Both the position numbers and the translations under genes were made by a program. The notes below the pieces were generated by a model. The model was not told the origin of the DNA, did no database searches, and saw only the letters and a program-made list of their open reading frames with translations. A stretch of 42,092 bases of DNA from Clostridiales bacterium (GTDB lineage: Bacteria; Bacillota; Clostridia; DUPQ01): NCBI GenBank assembly GCA_023145435.1, contig JAGLDS010000017.1, positions 1 through 42,092 on the forward strand, written 5' to 3'. Below, in pieces: positions 1 to 7,818 of this stretch (the stretch's first letter is position 1; every line of letters starts with the position of its first letter).

Positions 1-908
1 ATATTTTTAAATAAAGGTATTAAGAGAATTAAGAAGACAAATATGAAATTATGTATTAACCAATCAGAATTAAAAATAAAGGTACCTTTAATTGAATAAA
101 ATATAGAGTCTAATATCGATAATTTTAAATTAATTACATCTCCCCTAACTGAGTTACCAGGTGCTAAATAACTTAATAGTAATCCAATTAAACTAATAGC
201 TGTAATACCTAATATATAGAGTTTATTATTAGATCTATAAATAAACATAATTATAGTTAATGATAATAAAATAATAAAAGTGAAAAATGATGTAGTGAAA
301 TTACTACCACTTATCATTAATGCTAATAAAATTGCAATGATATAATTTGTAATTCTTATTTTTTTATTTATATGTTTTAAAAACAAAATAATACTTGAAA
401 ATAGTATTAATGATAAACAGTATGAAAAAGTATAATACCAAGCTCCATTATACCAATAAATACCTTCTACTAAAGATGGAATAAATGAAAATGAAAGAAA
501 AATTATTATTGGAGAAATTATAAAAGCATAAATAATTTTCGAATTAAATAAAAATTTAATTGAAACAAATATAAATAATAAAACAGATAAAATGAAAATT
601 AGTATTAGTAAAATTGGTGCGATTTTATATAAACTTATAGAAAAAGCATTAGGTGATATTGACATTAGAAAAGTACCAAAATAAGTACCTTGCCAAGATG
701 AATAAGATTTTATTGTTTTATTTAAACCAGCTTTTATCGTAAGAAATATAGATTCACTTTGATCATATTCTAATTTAGCACTATTTGAATAAGTATAATC
801 ATCTGCACTAGGATTTGTATATTTAGCATATCTAAACATTGGAATTAAACTAGATATTAAAAGAGCCCAACAAATAATTGCTATTATTGTATATTTTTTT
901 GTATTCAT
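1..908 (-). CDS. DUF6056 family polytopic membrane protein (C-terminus cut by window edge)
   Basis: The minus frame is open from an ATG at 908 to the window edge, about 302 codons, with a strong GGGAGG ribosome site just upstream. The N-terminus has one hydrophobic segment, then an extracytoplasmic stretch with PSADDYTYS (about residue 40) and SSWQGTYFGTF (about 75). Further on are EGIYWYNGAWYYTFS (about 150) and YLAPGNSVRGD (about 255), between many hydrophobic helices. These motifs are what I associate with DUF6056, an uncharacterised family of large multi-spanning membrane proteins with a glycosyltransferase-C-like look. The gene starts 13 bases after mgtE stops and is probably co-transcribed with it. 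Family assignment is by motif recall; a transfer role in surface glycan assembly would be inference only. Confidence 0.75.
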   Translation of the reverse strand, partial: MNTKKYTIIAIICWALLISSLIPMFRYAKYTNPSADDYTYSNSAKLEYDQSESIFLTIKAGLNKTIKSYSSWQGTYFGTFLMSISPNAFSISLYKIAPILLILIFILSVLLFIFVSIKFLFNSKIIYAFIISPIIIFLSFSFIPSLVEGIYWYNGAWYYTFSYCLSLILFSSIILFLKHINKKIRITNYIIAILLALMISGSNFTTSFFTFIILLSLTIIMFIYRSNNKLYILGITAISLIGLLLSYLAPGNSVRGDVINLKLSILDSIFYSIKGTFIFNSDWLIHNFIFVFLILLIPLFKN

Positions 909-921
909 AAAAACCTCCCAC

Positions 922-2262
922 TTAAAAACCTAATAATAATTTTGCAATAGATAGATATATTAAAACAGTTACAGCATCTAATATAGTAGTAATTAATGGT
1001 GCTGCCATTAATGCTGGATCAATTTTTAAAATTTTAGCTAATAATGGTAAAGAGCCTCCTGCTAATTTAGCCACAAGAATTGTACAGATAAGACTTAATG
1101 AAACTGTTAAAGAAACCTCAAATGAAATGTTCTCAATTAAATACAATTTAATAAAATTAACAATTGCCAATACTAATCCTGATAATAATGCAACTCTAGC
1201 TTCTTTAAAAATAATAACTAAGAAATCACTTAATTCAATTTCATTTAAAGCAATACCTCTTATAATAAGTGTACTAGCTTGACTTCCTGCATTACCACCA
1301 GCACCCATTAACATTGGAATAAATGCAGTTAAAACAACAAATTGTGATAAAAAGTTTTCATTATTTTTTAAAATAGCTTGAGAAATTGTTGCTGTAATCA
1401 TTAAAAGCAACAACCAAACCATTCTTTTTTTTGCTAAAGAAAAAACAGAAGCTTTCATATATGACTCGTCTAATGGCATAATAGCCGCCATTTTTTCAAT
1501 ATCTTCACTAGTTTCTTCTTCAATTACATCGATAATATCATCAATAGTTATAATTCCAACAAGACGGCTTTCGTTATCAACTACTGGCATACTTAAAACA
1601 TCATATTTTTTAAACATATAAGCAATATCTGCAATGTCTTCTGAAGTATGTACACTAAGTACATCTTCTTCCATAATTTTACTAATTAAAAAACTATTAT
1701 CGCTTAATACAATATCTTTAAGTGTTACTACGCCTTCTAATCGTCTGCTTTTACTTATTACATAGCACTCATTTACAGTTTCTTTGTTAACACCAATTTT
1801 TTTTATACGATCTATTGATTGGGCAACACTCATTTCTTTTTTTAAATCAAGAAATTCGATTGTCATAATGCTACCAGCACTATCTTCTGGATATATTAAA
1901 AATTGATTTATAATCTTACGTTTTTCTTGACTTATGTTTTTTAGAACTATTTTTACAATATTTGCTGGTAATTCTTCAATTAAATCAACAGTATCATCAA
2001 TAAATAATTTATCAATTATATATTTTATTTCAGAGTCTGTAATTGAATTAATTATATATGATTGCATGTCAGAATCAACCTCAGAGAAAACTTCAGTTGC
2101 CAAATCTTTAGGTAATAAACGAAATAATAACAACATATTCGCTTCATCAATATCATTTAATATTTCTGCAATATCAAAAACGTTACTTTCAATAAGTAAA
2201 TTTTTAATTTCATTATATTTTTTTTCTTCTAATAAGATTATTATAGTTTCTTCTAAATTCAT
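922..2262 (-). CDS. mgtE: Magnesium transporter MgtE
   Basis: 446 residues, normal length for MgtE, a dimeric inner-membrane Mg2+ channel gated by cytoplasmic Mg2+. The order is an N-terminal superhelical domain with LLPKDLATEVFSEV (about 50-63), two CBS domains (about 135-255) and five hydrophobic segments from about 285 to the end. The pore signature GAGGNAGSQAST (about 322-333) is intact. The start at 2262 has a strong GGGGAGGAGG site. A possible 21-codon reading frame and two competing short hairpins precede it, so expression may be controlled in the leader. It follows mutS2 on the same strand but has its own promoter candidate. Confidence 0.95.
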   Translation of the reverse strand: MNLEETIIILLEEKKYNEIKNLLIESNVFDIAEILNDIDEANMLLLFRLLPKDLATEVFSEVDSDMQSYIINSITDSEIKYIIDKLFIDDTVDLIEELPANIVKIVLKNISQEKRKIINQFLIYPEDSAGSIMTIEFLDLKKEMSVAQSIDRIKKIGVNKETVNECYVISKSRRLEGVVTLKDIVLSDNSFLISKIMEEDVLSVHTSEDIADIAYMFKKYDVLSMPVVDNESRLVGIITIDDIIDVIEEETSEDIEKMAAIMPLDESYMKASVFSLAKKRMVWLLLLMITATISQAILKNNENFLSQFVVLTAFIPMLMGAGGNAGSQASTLIIRGIALNEIELSDFLVIIFKEARVALLSGLVLAIVNFIKLYLIENISFEVSLTVSLSLICTILVAKLAGGSLPLLAKILKIDPALMAAPLITTILDAVTVLIYLSIAKLLLGF

Positions 2263-2263
2263 T

Positions 2264-2290
2264 ACTGCCTCCTCCCCTACTGGATGCAGT
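2264..2290 (-). promoter_or_regulatory. Competing hairpins overlapping the mgtE ribosome binding site
   Basis: ACTGC at 2290-2286 can pair with GCAGT at 2268-2264, enclosing the mgtE Shine-Dalgarno sequence (2277-2268). The same ACTG can instead pair with CAGT at 2282-2279 in a small hairpin that leaves the ribosome site free. The two folds exclude each other. The stems are short, so the regulatory reading is inference. Confidence 0.3.
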
Positions 2291-2293
2291 GTT

Positions 2294-2359
2294 TTAAAAT
2301 AAAAGTTGCAACCAATATTTGTTTGATTTCATATAATATCGCTCATACGGGTTATCCAC
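2294..2359 (-). CDS. Possible leader peptide or small ORF upstream of mgtE (21 codons)
   Basis: A GTG at 2359 is preceded by AAGGAG at an 8-base spacing and opens 21 codons ending in TAA at 2294. The peptide begins MDNPYERYYMK and ends WLQLLF. It lies 31 bases upstream of mgtE on the same strand, in the mgtE 5' leader. The good ribosome site and position argue for a regulatory uORF; the short length and GTG start leave chance as a real alternative. No Mg2+ (M-box) riboswitch is recognisable here, so a translated leader could be the control element. The acid/proline-containing start (D-N-P-Y-E) resembles the idea behind the enterobacterial mgtL leader, but this is analogy, not homology. Confidence 0.35.
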   Translation of the reverse strand: MDNPYERYYMKSNKYWLQLLF

Positions 2360-2386
2360 AACTTTCACTCCTTTTTAAATTTATTT

Positions 2387-2422
2387 CTTATATAATATAT
2401 ATTATTTTAGTCAATATGACAA
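2387..2422 (-). promoter_or_regulatory. Candidate promoter for the mgtE leader
   Basis: Minus-strand TTGTCA (2422-2417) is followed after 17 bases by TATATT (2399-2394). An overlapping alternative is TTGACT (2414-2409), 16 bases, TATAAG (2392-2387). The region is very AT-rich, so chance matches are likely, but it sits between the mutS2 stop and the uORF ribosome site, where a promoter is expected. Confidence 0.4.
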
Positions 2423-2434
2423 GTTTAATATATT

Positions 2435-4801
2435 TTACTGTGTTTTTAAAGTTACTACAGTTACTCCATTTTCCCCTTCTCCGAATACACCAATTCTAAA
2501 AGATTTAGTATGGGAATTTTTACGTAATAAAGCGTGAACTCCTTTTCTTAATGCTCCAGTTCCCTTACCATGTATAATTTGTACTTCGATTAATCCTGCA
2601 ATGAAACAATCGTCTAAATATTTTTCGATTTCAATATCAGCGTCCATAATATTCATACCTCTAATATCAAGTTCGAGCTTTATGGCTGCAGCCTTTTGGA
2701 AACCAAATGTATTTACATTACTTGATTTCTCAATAGCTATTTTTTTTAAATTACTAAGTGGAACACTTATTTTCATAATACCAGCTTGAACTAAAACATC
2801 ACCATTTTTATCAGCAATTTGTAAAACTGATGCTTTTTTATTTAATGTTGTAATAAATACTTCATCACCAACTTTAACTTTTATATTTGATTTTAATGTT
2901 TTATCAGTTTTAATTAAAGTGTTTTTTAAACGTGGTTGACTTTGTTTAAGCAAATTTTTTAAATTAGCTTCCTCTTTAGCATTAATTATAATTTTCCCAT
3001 CTTTTTTTAATTTATTTAGTTGATTGATAATTTCATCTGAGTTTTTGATTGCATCATTTATAATTTTTTCAGCTTTTTCTTCAGCTTTTTTAATTACTTT
3101 ACTTTTTTCATGTTCAATTTCTCTTAATTTTTTTTGGAGTGAATTCTCTAACTGTTCAATTTCTTTTCTTTTTGAAACAGATTTAATAGCTTCTTTTTCG
3201 ATTTTTTGTCTACTTTTTTCCAATGATAATATAACATTTTCATAATCTGTATTTTCATTGTTAATAAATTTCTTAGCATTTTCAATTACATTATGGTTTA
3301 ATCCTAACCTTCTAGAAATATATAATGCATTACTTTTACCAGGAATTCCAATTAATAACTTAAAAGTTGGTGATAATGTCTTAACATCAAATTCACATGA
3401 AGCATTTTCAATACCATCATTAACAGATGCATAAATTTTTATATCATTATAATGAGTAGTAGCAATTGTTGTACATTTTTTATCTTGTAAATATTCAATT
3501 ATAGACAAAGCCAGCGCTGCACCTTCAGTTGGATCAGTTCCAGCACCTAATTCATCTAATAAAACAAGTGAGTTTTCATCTACATTCTTTAATATGTTAA
3601 TAATATTTGTCATATGTGATGAAAAAGTACTTAAACTTTGCTCAATACTTTGTTCATCTCCAATATCTGCAAATATTTTAGTAAATATAGTGACTTGTGT
3701 TCCCTCCTTAGCTGGAACAGGTATTCCCGTTTGTGCTAATAGGGTGATAATCCCTACGGTCTTAAGAGAAACTGTTTTCCCGCCGGTATTGGGACCTGTA
3801 ATTACAAGTGTGTTAAATGATTCGCCTATATGAAAATCAATTGGTACAACCACTTCTTGACTTATTAATGGATGACGCCCTTGTATAATACGAACTTTTT
3901 TATCATCATTAATTTTTGGAATCATACACTTATATTCTAAAGCAAATTTTGCTTTTGCATATAAAATATCAAGTTCAAGTAATACTTCATAATTATTAAC
4001 AATTTCATTAATATATTCTGCAGATTGTAATGATAAATCTTTTAGAATTACTAATATTTCTTTTTTTTCTTCAATATATAACTCTTTTATTTTGTTATTT
4101 ATTTTCACAATAGCAGCTGGTTCAACAAATAATGTAGCACCACTTGATGAGACATCGTGAACCATGCCTTTGATCTCCGATTGATATTCTCTTTTTACAG
4201 GAATAACATATCTGTCATCTCTCATTGTGATTATAGAATCTTGTATGAATTTTTTATACTTTTCACTTTTAATATAATTATTTAATTGATCTTTAACCTG
4301 ACCTTTTAAATTAAGTATACTTCGTCTAATCTTAAATAAAGTTTGTGAAGCATCATCAGCTATTTCATCAGAAGATATAATACAACGTCTAATTTCATTT
4401 TCAAGTCTATGATTTACAAATAATTGTCTAAATATATTTTTTATTTCTTCTTCTTTATTATCATTGTTTAGATTTTTTTCTTTAATATATTCTTTAGCTA
4501 ATCGCGATAAATATAGATTGTCTCTTATTATTAGTAATTCAGTATTATTAAGCATTGCTTCAATATTAAGACGTTTTTCTATTAGTTTTATAGATTTTAT
4601 TCCAGCAAAGTTAGGACTACCTTTTCTAAGTAAAAGTGAAATAGCATCACTTGATTTTTTAAGAAGATAAACAATTTCATTTTTCTTAAATATAGGTTTA
4701 AGTTTCTTTATTTCTTCTATTGCGGAATTAGATTGTGCAAAAGAAGCTACAATTTTAATTATTTTATCAAATTCAAGAGTTTTTAAGTATTTGCTATTCA
4801 T
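2435..4801 (-). CDS. mutS2: Endonuclease MutS2
   Basis: 788 residues, the usual MutS2 length. It lacks the N-terminal mismatch-recognition domains of MutS and starts directly with the core/lever region. The ATPase Walker A is GPNTGGKT (about residue 335), followed by STFSSHM and the Walker B region LVLLDELGAGTDP. A long charged coiled-coil lies at about 510-620. The C-terminal Smr nuclease domain carries LDIRGMN and HGKGTGALR. In Bacillota MutS2 acts in recombination control and, in some species, on collided ribosomes. The ATG at 4801 overlaps the end of the upstream TIM-barrel gene by 8 bases, so translation is probably coupled. Confidence 0.96.
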   Translation of the reverse strand: MNSKYLKTLEFDKIIKIVASFAQSNSAIEEIKKLKPIFKKNEIVYLLKKSSDAISLLLRKGSPNFAGIKSIKLIEKRLNIEAMLNNTELLIIRDNLYLSRLAKEYIKEKNLNNDNKEEEIKNIFRQLFVNHRLENEIRRCIISSDEIADDASQTLFKIRRSILNLKGQVKDQLNNYIKSEKYKKFIQDSIITMRDDRYVIPVKREYQSEIKGMVHDVSSSGATLFVEPAAIVKINNKIKELYIEEKKEILVILKDLSLQSAEYINEIVNNYEVLLELDILYAKAKFALEYKCMIPKINDDKKVRIIQGRHPLISQEVVVPIDFHIGESFNTLVITGPNTGGKTVSLKTVGIITLLAQTGIPVPAKEGTQVTIFTKIFADIGDEQSIEQSLSTFSSHMTNIINILKNVDENSLVLLDELGAGTDPTEGAALALSIIEYLQDKKCTTIATTHYNDIKIYASVNDGIENASCEFDVKTLSPTFKLLIGIPGKSNALYISRRLGLNHNVIENAKKFINNENTDYENVILSLEKSRQKIEKEAIKSVSKRKEIEQLENSLQKKLREIEHEKSKVIKKAEEKAEKIINDAIKNSDEIINQLNKLKKDGKIIINAKEEANLKNLLKQSQPRLKNTLIKTDKTLKSNIKVKVGDEVFITTLNKKASVLQIADKNGDVLVQAGIMKISVPLSNLKKIAIEKSSNVNTFGFQKAAAIKLELDIRGMNIMDADIEIEKYLDDCFIAGLIEVQIIHGKGTGALRKGVHALLRKNSHTKSFRIGVFGEGENGVTVVTLKTQ

Positions 4802-5546
4802 TTAATAAATCCTTTAAAGTTTTACTATCTTTTATATATTGATTAATATCATTATCTTTAATAAACTCTAGTAAATAATACCTGTTGCTATTACATAATA
4901 TTGATAAATATTTTTCCCAAGCTTTTATACCTTCTTGTAAGGATAAACGTTTTCTTATATCCCAGTGAAATACATGAACATTAGTAATATTACCTATTAA
5001 TTTATTTATATCATCACAATTTTCATTTATAGTTTTACCCACTGAAGGTTGCCAGTAAGTATATATATTTTTACGGTTAATTGATTTTAATATTTTTTTT
5101 GTATCACTTGCATTATCAGTTAAAGTATTACTATGATATTCAAAAGATATAGTCAAATTAACTTCACTTGCTAAATCACAAAGTTTTTGACACTCCATAA
5201 CAACTTTATTAAAATACACATTATTAGAATCTTTTGTTCCTTTAATTCCTGCCCAGATTCTAATTGTATTTGAATGTAATTCTAAAGCGCAATTTATTAC
5301 TTTTTTAAATTCTTCCATTGGATTTTCATATGTCCCTACTTTGTAATATGAACCATATGAAGGACAAACTATATTATGTTCTTTACATTTCTTGTATACA
5401 TCTTTTGCAATGGATATATTCCCGTGAGGAACATGAATATCTCCTCCCCATTCTATTGCAGCCAATTTAGACTTATTTACTAATTTAATAACTTCATCAG
5501 TTGTTAAATCTCTAAATGATATGGAAACCAAGCCACCTTGTAACAT
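4794..5546 (-). CDS. Sugar phosphate isomerase/epimerase-like TIM-barrel protein
   Basis: 250 residues with the alternating strand/helix pattern of the xylose-isomerase-like (AP endonuclease family 2) TIM barrel. Support comes from the opening SISFRDLTTDEVIKLV, AAIEWGGDIHVPHG, then a strand ending in IRIWAG, ISFEYHSNT with a likely metal-binding Glu, and VHVFHWD near the C-terminus. Such proteins isomerise or epimerise sugars, often with a divalent metal. The substrate cannot be told. It is an internal operon member: its start overlaps the stop of the preceding membrane-protein gene in TAATG, and its 3' end overlaps mutS2. Confidence 0.8.
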   Translation of the reverse strand: MLQGGLVSISFRDLTTDEVIKLVNKSKLAAIEWGGDIHVPHGNISIAKDVYKKCKEHNIVCPSYGSYYKVGTYENPMEEFKKVINCALELHSNTIRIWAGIKGTKDSNNVYFNKVVMECQKLCDLASEVNLTISFEYHSNTLTDNASDTKKILKSINRKNIYTYWQPSVGKTINENCDDINKLIGNITNVHVFHWDIRKRLSLQEGIKAWEKYLSILCNSNRYYLLEFIKDNDINQYIKDSKTLKDLLNE

Positions 5547-6055
5547 TAAACTCTCCGTTTCATAATTTTTTCAACATATAAATCCATTGCAATGCTATAT
5601 AAATAATCATATAAGAAAAATACTAATAAAGCCATAAAAAAGATTATATAAATTTTTATTTCATTAACTATATTTGGTAAAAATGATCTAGCTAGAAAAT
5701 AATTAAAATAAGATACAATAAAAAAATAGAATGTTTTTAATATGTATTGTAAAAAAATATTAGTAAATTTTTCTAAATAGTATTTTATATAACCATAAAT
5801 TCCAAAAAAAGTATAATAAAGTAATAACGATAATTTATTTACAGGATATATAAAAGTTAACAAAATTGAAGCTATATAAAAAATCAATGCATATTTAGGA
5901 CTTGTTTCAATTAAAACTATACCCAGTATAAATGAAACTAACATAAGTATGGTTAATTTATTTGTAGGTAATATTGTATGAAAGTATAAAAGCGCCATAG
6001 TTATAGCAAGTAAAATACCTGTTATAGTTAGTTTTCTAGTATTAGCAGCAGGCAA
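5546..6055 (-). CDS. Small polytopic membrane protein, function unknown
   Basis: 169 residues, mostly hydrophobic, with about five membrane segments and basic ends (N-terminal TRKLTITG, C-terminal EKIMKRRV). The only suitable start is TTG at 6055, inside the last codons of the J-protein gene, with GGTGGTGA as a weak ribosome site; this suggests translational coupling. The opening TRKLTITGILLAITMALLY loosely resembles small ECF-type substrate-binding subunits, but I cannot support that assignment. Its tight overlap with the cysteine-tailed J-protein gene suggests the two may work together at the membrane. Confidence 0.7.
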   Translation of the reverse strand: MPAANTRKLTITGILLAITMALLYFHTILPTNKLTILMLVSFILGIVLIETSPKYALIFYIASILLTFIYPVNKLSLLLYYTFFGIYGYIKYYLEKFTNIFLQYILKTFYFFIVSYFNYFLARSFLPNIVNEIKIYIIFFMALLVFFLYDYLYSIAMDLYVEKIMKRRV

Positions 6056-6419
6056 TTAAATCACCACCACAGCATTCACAGCAGCAGTCAGAGCAAATTA
6101 AACAACTACATACATCACATGCAGAAGCACCACTTGCTGGTTGATAATTGGTCTGTCTATATGGATTTTGTCTTTGCTGGTTCTGATAAGTTTGATTGTT
6201 ATTATTATTATAATTATTTTGTCCTGAAGCACGTTGTTTAATAATATCATCATAAGCCACATTAACTTCAGCTAGTTTTTCTTCTGCTACCTCTTTTAAA
6301 TCAGTTTCTTGATATTTATCAGGATGATATTTTTTTACCATATTTCTATATGCTGTTTTTATTTGTTCATCTGTTGAATTTGTTGAAACACCTAAAACAG
6401 TATAAGGATTATTTGCCAT
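6042..6419 (-). CDS. J-domain protein with C-terminal cysteine string
   Basis: 125 residues from the ATG at 6419, chosen over an in-frame TTG at 6437 because GAAGGG lies at the right distance. Residues 4-65 form a J domain with the HPD triad at 32-34, so it should stimulate a DnaK-type ATPase. A low-complexity Asn/Gln/Tyr linker follows (about 70-95). The last 26 residues hold 11 cysteines, including CCCECCGGDLIACC at the very end. There is no DnaJ zinc-finger or substrate domain. The architecture recalls eukaryotic cysteine-string proteins, but the tail could equally bind metal or be lipidated. It overlaps the DUF5685 gene upstream by 11 bases and the membrane-protein gene downstream by 14. 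Confidence 0.88.
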   Translation of the reverse strand: MANNPYTVLGVSTNSTDEQIKTAYRNMVKKYHPDKYQETDLKEVAEEKLAEVNVAYDDIIKQRASGQNNYNNNNNQTYQNQQRQNPYRQTNYQPASGASACDVCSCLICSDCCCECCGGDLIACC

Positions 6420-7278
6420 AGTTGCATTTCCCTTCAATAATTGTATTTGTTGTATTATATATTCCTTCTAATAAAATATTAAATATTAATGGAGAGTATC
6501 CGTTTTCACTAGCTAATTCATATGCTGCTACAGCTTTATCAACTGTCATATATAACTGTTTTCGTACTTTTTCTTTAATAGAATATTTAAATTCATTTAT
6601 ATCTTGATTTGTATATTTATATTCTAACAAATAAGGATTATATGCTCCACTTTTAAAATCTTTTTCTAAATCATCAAATGCATCAATTAAATACACCCAT
6701 TTTCCTATATTATACCCTATATGATAAGAAATTTTTACTAAACTTTTATTAGATATAAATTTTTCTCTACATATATCTCCTACAACGTTTCCATAAAAAT
6801 TTGCAATTTCATTTGAATCAGAACAACTAGAATTTTCTAGTTTATATAGTTCATTTAAGTTATTATCAATTTTTATTGCTAAATCACCTAATCTTTTACC
6901 AGCTTTCTTTCCTGATCTAGTTAAAAGTAGAGAACCAATAAAAGAAACAAATTTATGTTCATCTTTAACATCATCTTTTAACTTCTTATATGTTAAATAT
7001 ATATTAATATCTGAGGTAAAATCAGTAGCATTATTTACAACTCTTACTTTTTTCTTCAAAGGACTATAAGCACATCTAAATGATTTAGCTTCAGGATGTG
7101 TATCATTAAGTGCATCTAATATTAATGAAATAAACACACAATCAAAATTTAGTGTCATATTTTTAAACAAACCATAATTTTTTTTTAATGATTTGCAAAT
7201 ACCACAATAATAGGCCTCATAAGTTGTTAAGTCTTTTACTTTAAGTTCTGGTTTAAATGTTTTTATATAACCTATCAT
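6409..7278 (-). CDS. DUF5685 family protein
   Basis: 289 residues. The N-terminal MIGYIKTFKPELKVKDL and YYCGICKSLKKNYG (C25, C28), plus a third cysteine in FRCAYSPLKKK (C69), match what I recall of DUF5685, an uncharacterised family common in Clostridia. Two acidic motifs stand out: KLKDDVKDE (D102, D103, D106, E107) and LIDAFDDLEKDFKSGAYNP (D199, D202, D203, D207). Their spacing and the helical character resemble the paired Asp-rich motifs of squalene/phytoene-synthase-type enzymes; that link is inference. It is directly followed by, and overlaps, the cysteine-tailed J-protein gene. No signal peptide or membrane segment is evident. Confidence 0.8.
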   Translation of the reverse strand: MIGYIKTFKPELKVKDLTTYEAYYCGICKSLKKNYGLFKNMTLNFDCVFISLILDALNDTHPEAKSFRCAYSPLKKKVRVVNNATDFTSDINIYLTYKKLKDDVKDEHKFVSFIGSLLLTRSGKKAGKRLGDLAIKIDNNLNELYKLENSSCSDSNEIANFYGNVVGDICREKFISNKSLVKISYHIGYNIGKWVYLIDAFDDLEKDFKSGAYNPYLLEYKYTNQDINEFKYSIKEKVRKQLYMTVDKAVAAYELASENGYSPLIFNILLEGIYNTTNTIIEGKCNYGK

Positions 7279-7280
7279 AT

Positions 7281-7811
7281 TTAATTGCTTTCAATTAATT
7301 CTAATTTATGTTTTTGATAATTAATAATGTACATAATTAGTGAAAAAATCATTGTAACAATGGAAATAATCATTAAAATATCAATAACTAGCTGTGGTAA
7401 TGAAAATAGTATTATTGTAGCTATTACTATATTTATAAAGAAAGATGAGGCTTTACCATACCATTTAGCAGGAACAATAACTTTTTTTTTGTAAACAATA
7501 ACCCCTCCAAGTATTAATAATATTTCTTTTAGTATTAATATTAATATAAATATAAGTCGTAATCTTCCAATAAGACACAATACTATTACAGCACTTAATT
7601 GCAATGCCTTATCAGCAAGAGGATCTACTATTTTGCCATAATTAGAAATTACCTTAAATTTTCTTGCTAAATAACCATCTAAAATATCAGACCATGAAGC
7701 TATTGCAAAAATAAGAAAAGCTATAATGGCCATCTCTTTTAGTAAATAATAAATAAAAAAAGGAACTAATATTAATCTAAATGTTGTAATATAATTTGGT
7801 ATATTTTTCAT
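7281..7811 (-). CDS. pgsA: CDP-diacylglycerol--glycerol-3-phosphate 3-phosphatidyltransferase
   Basis: 176-residue integral membrane enzyme that makes phosphatidylglycerol phosphate. The CDP-alcohol phosphotransferase signature D-x2-D-G-x2-A-R-x8-G-x3-D-x3-D is complete: D42, D45-G46, A49-R50, G59, D63, D67. MKNIPNYITTFRL is the typical PgsA opening. Four to five further hydrophobic segments follow. It starts 7 bases after pfkA ends and stops 2 bases before the DUF5685 start, within the dnaE-to-mutS2 run. Confidence 0.93.
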   Translation of the reverse strand: MKNIPNYITTFRLILVPFFIYYLLKEMAIIAFLIFAIASWSDILDGYLARKFKVISNYGKIVDPLADKALQLSAVIVLCLIGRLRLIFILILILKEILLILGGVIVYKKKVIVPAKWYGKASSFFINIVIATIILFSLPQLVIDILMIISIVTMIFSLIMYIINYQKHKLELIESN

Positions 7812-7818
7812 TTTACTC

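Noticed and set aside
1934-2302. Long open frame on the plus strand antisense to mgtE, and similar frames antisense to mutS2, gdhA, trmD-region genes, ffh and the LysM gene
   Set aside because: They lack ribosome sites and family resemblance and lie fully opposite well-identified genes; AT-rich genes give such frames by composition.
2385-2414. Stretch resembling the 28-bp dif site recognised by Xer recombinases
   Set aside because: The central TATATA and outer arms match only with a one-base shift, and the area is simple AT-rich DNA that overlaps promoter candidates. Not enough to call a dif site.
2263-2434. Mg2+-sensing M-box riboswitch before mgtE
   Set aside because: None of the conserved M-box core segments is present and the leader is too short.
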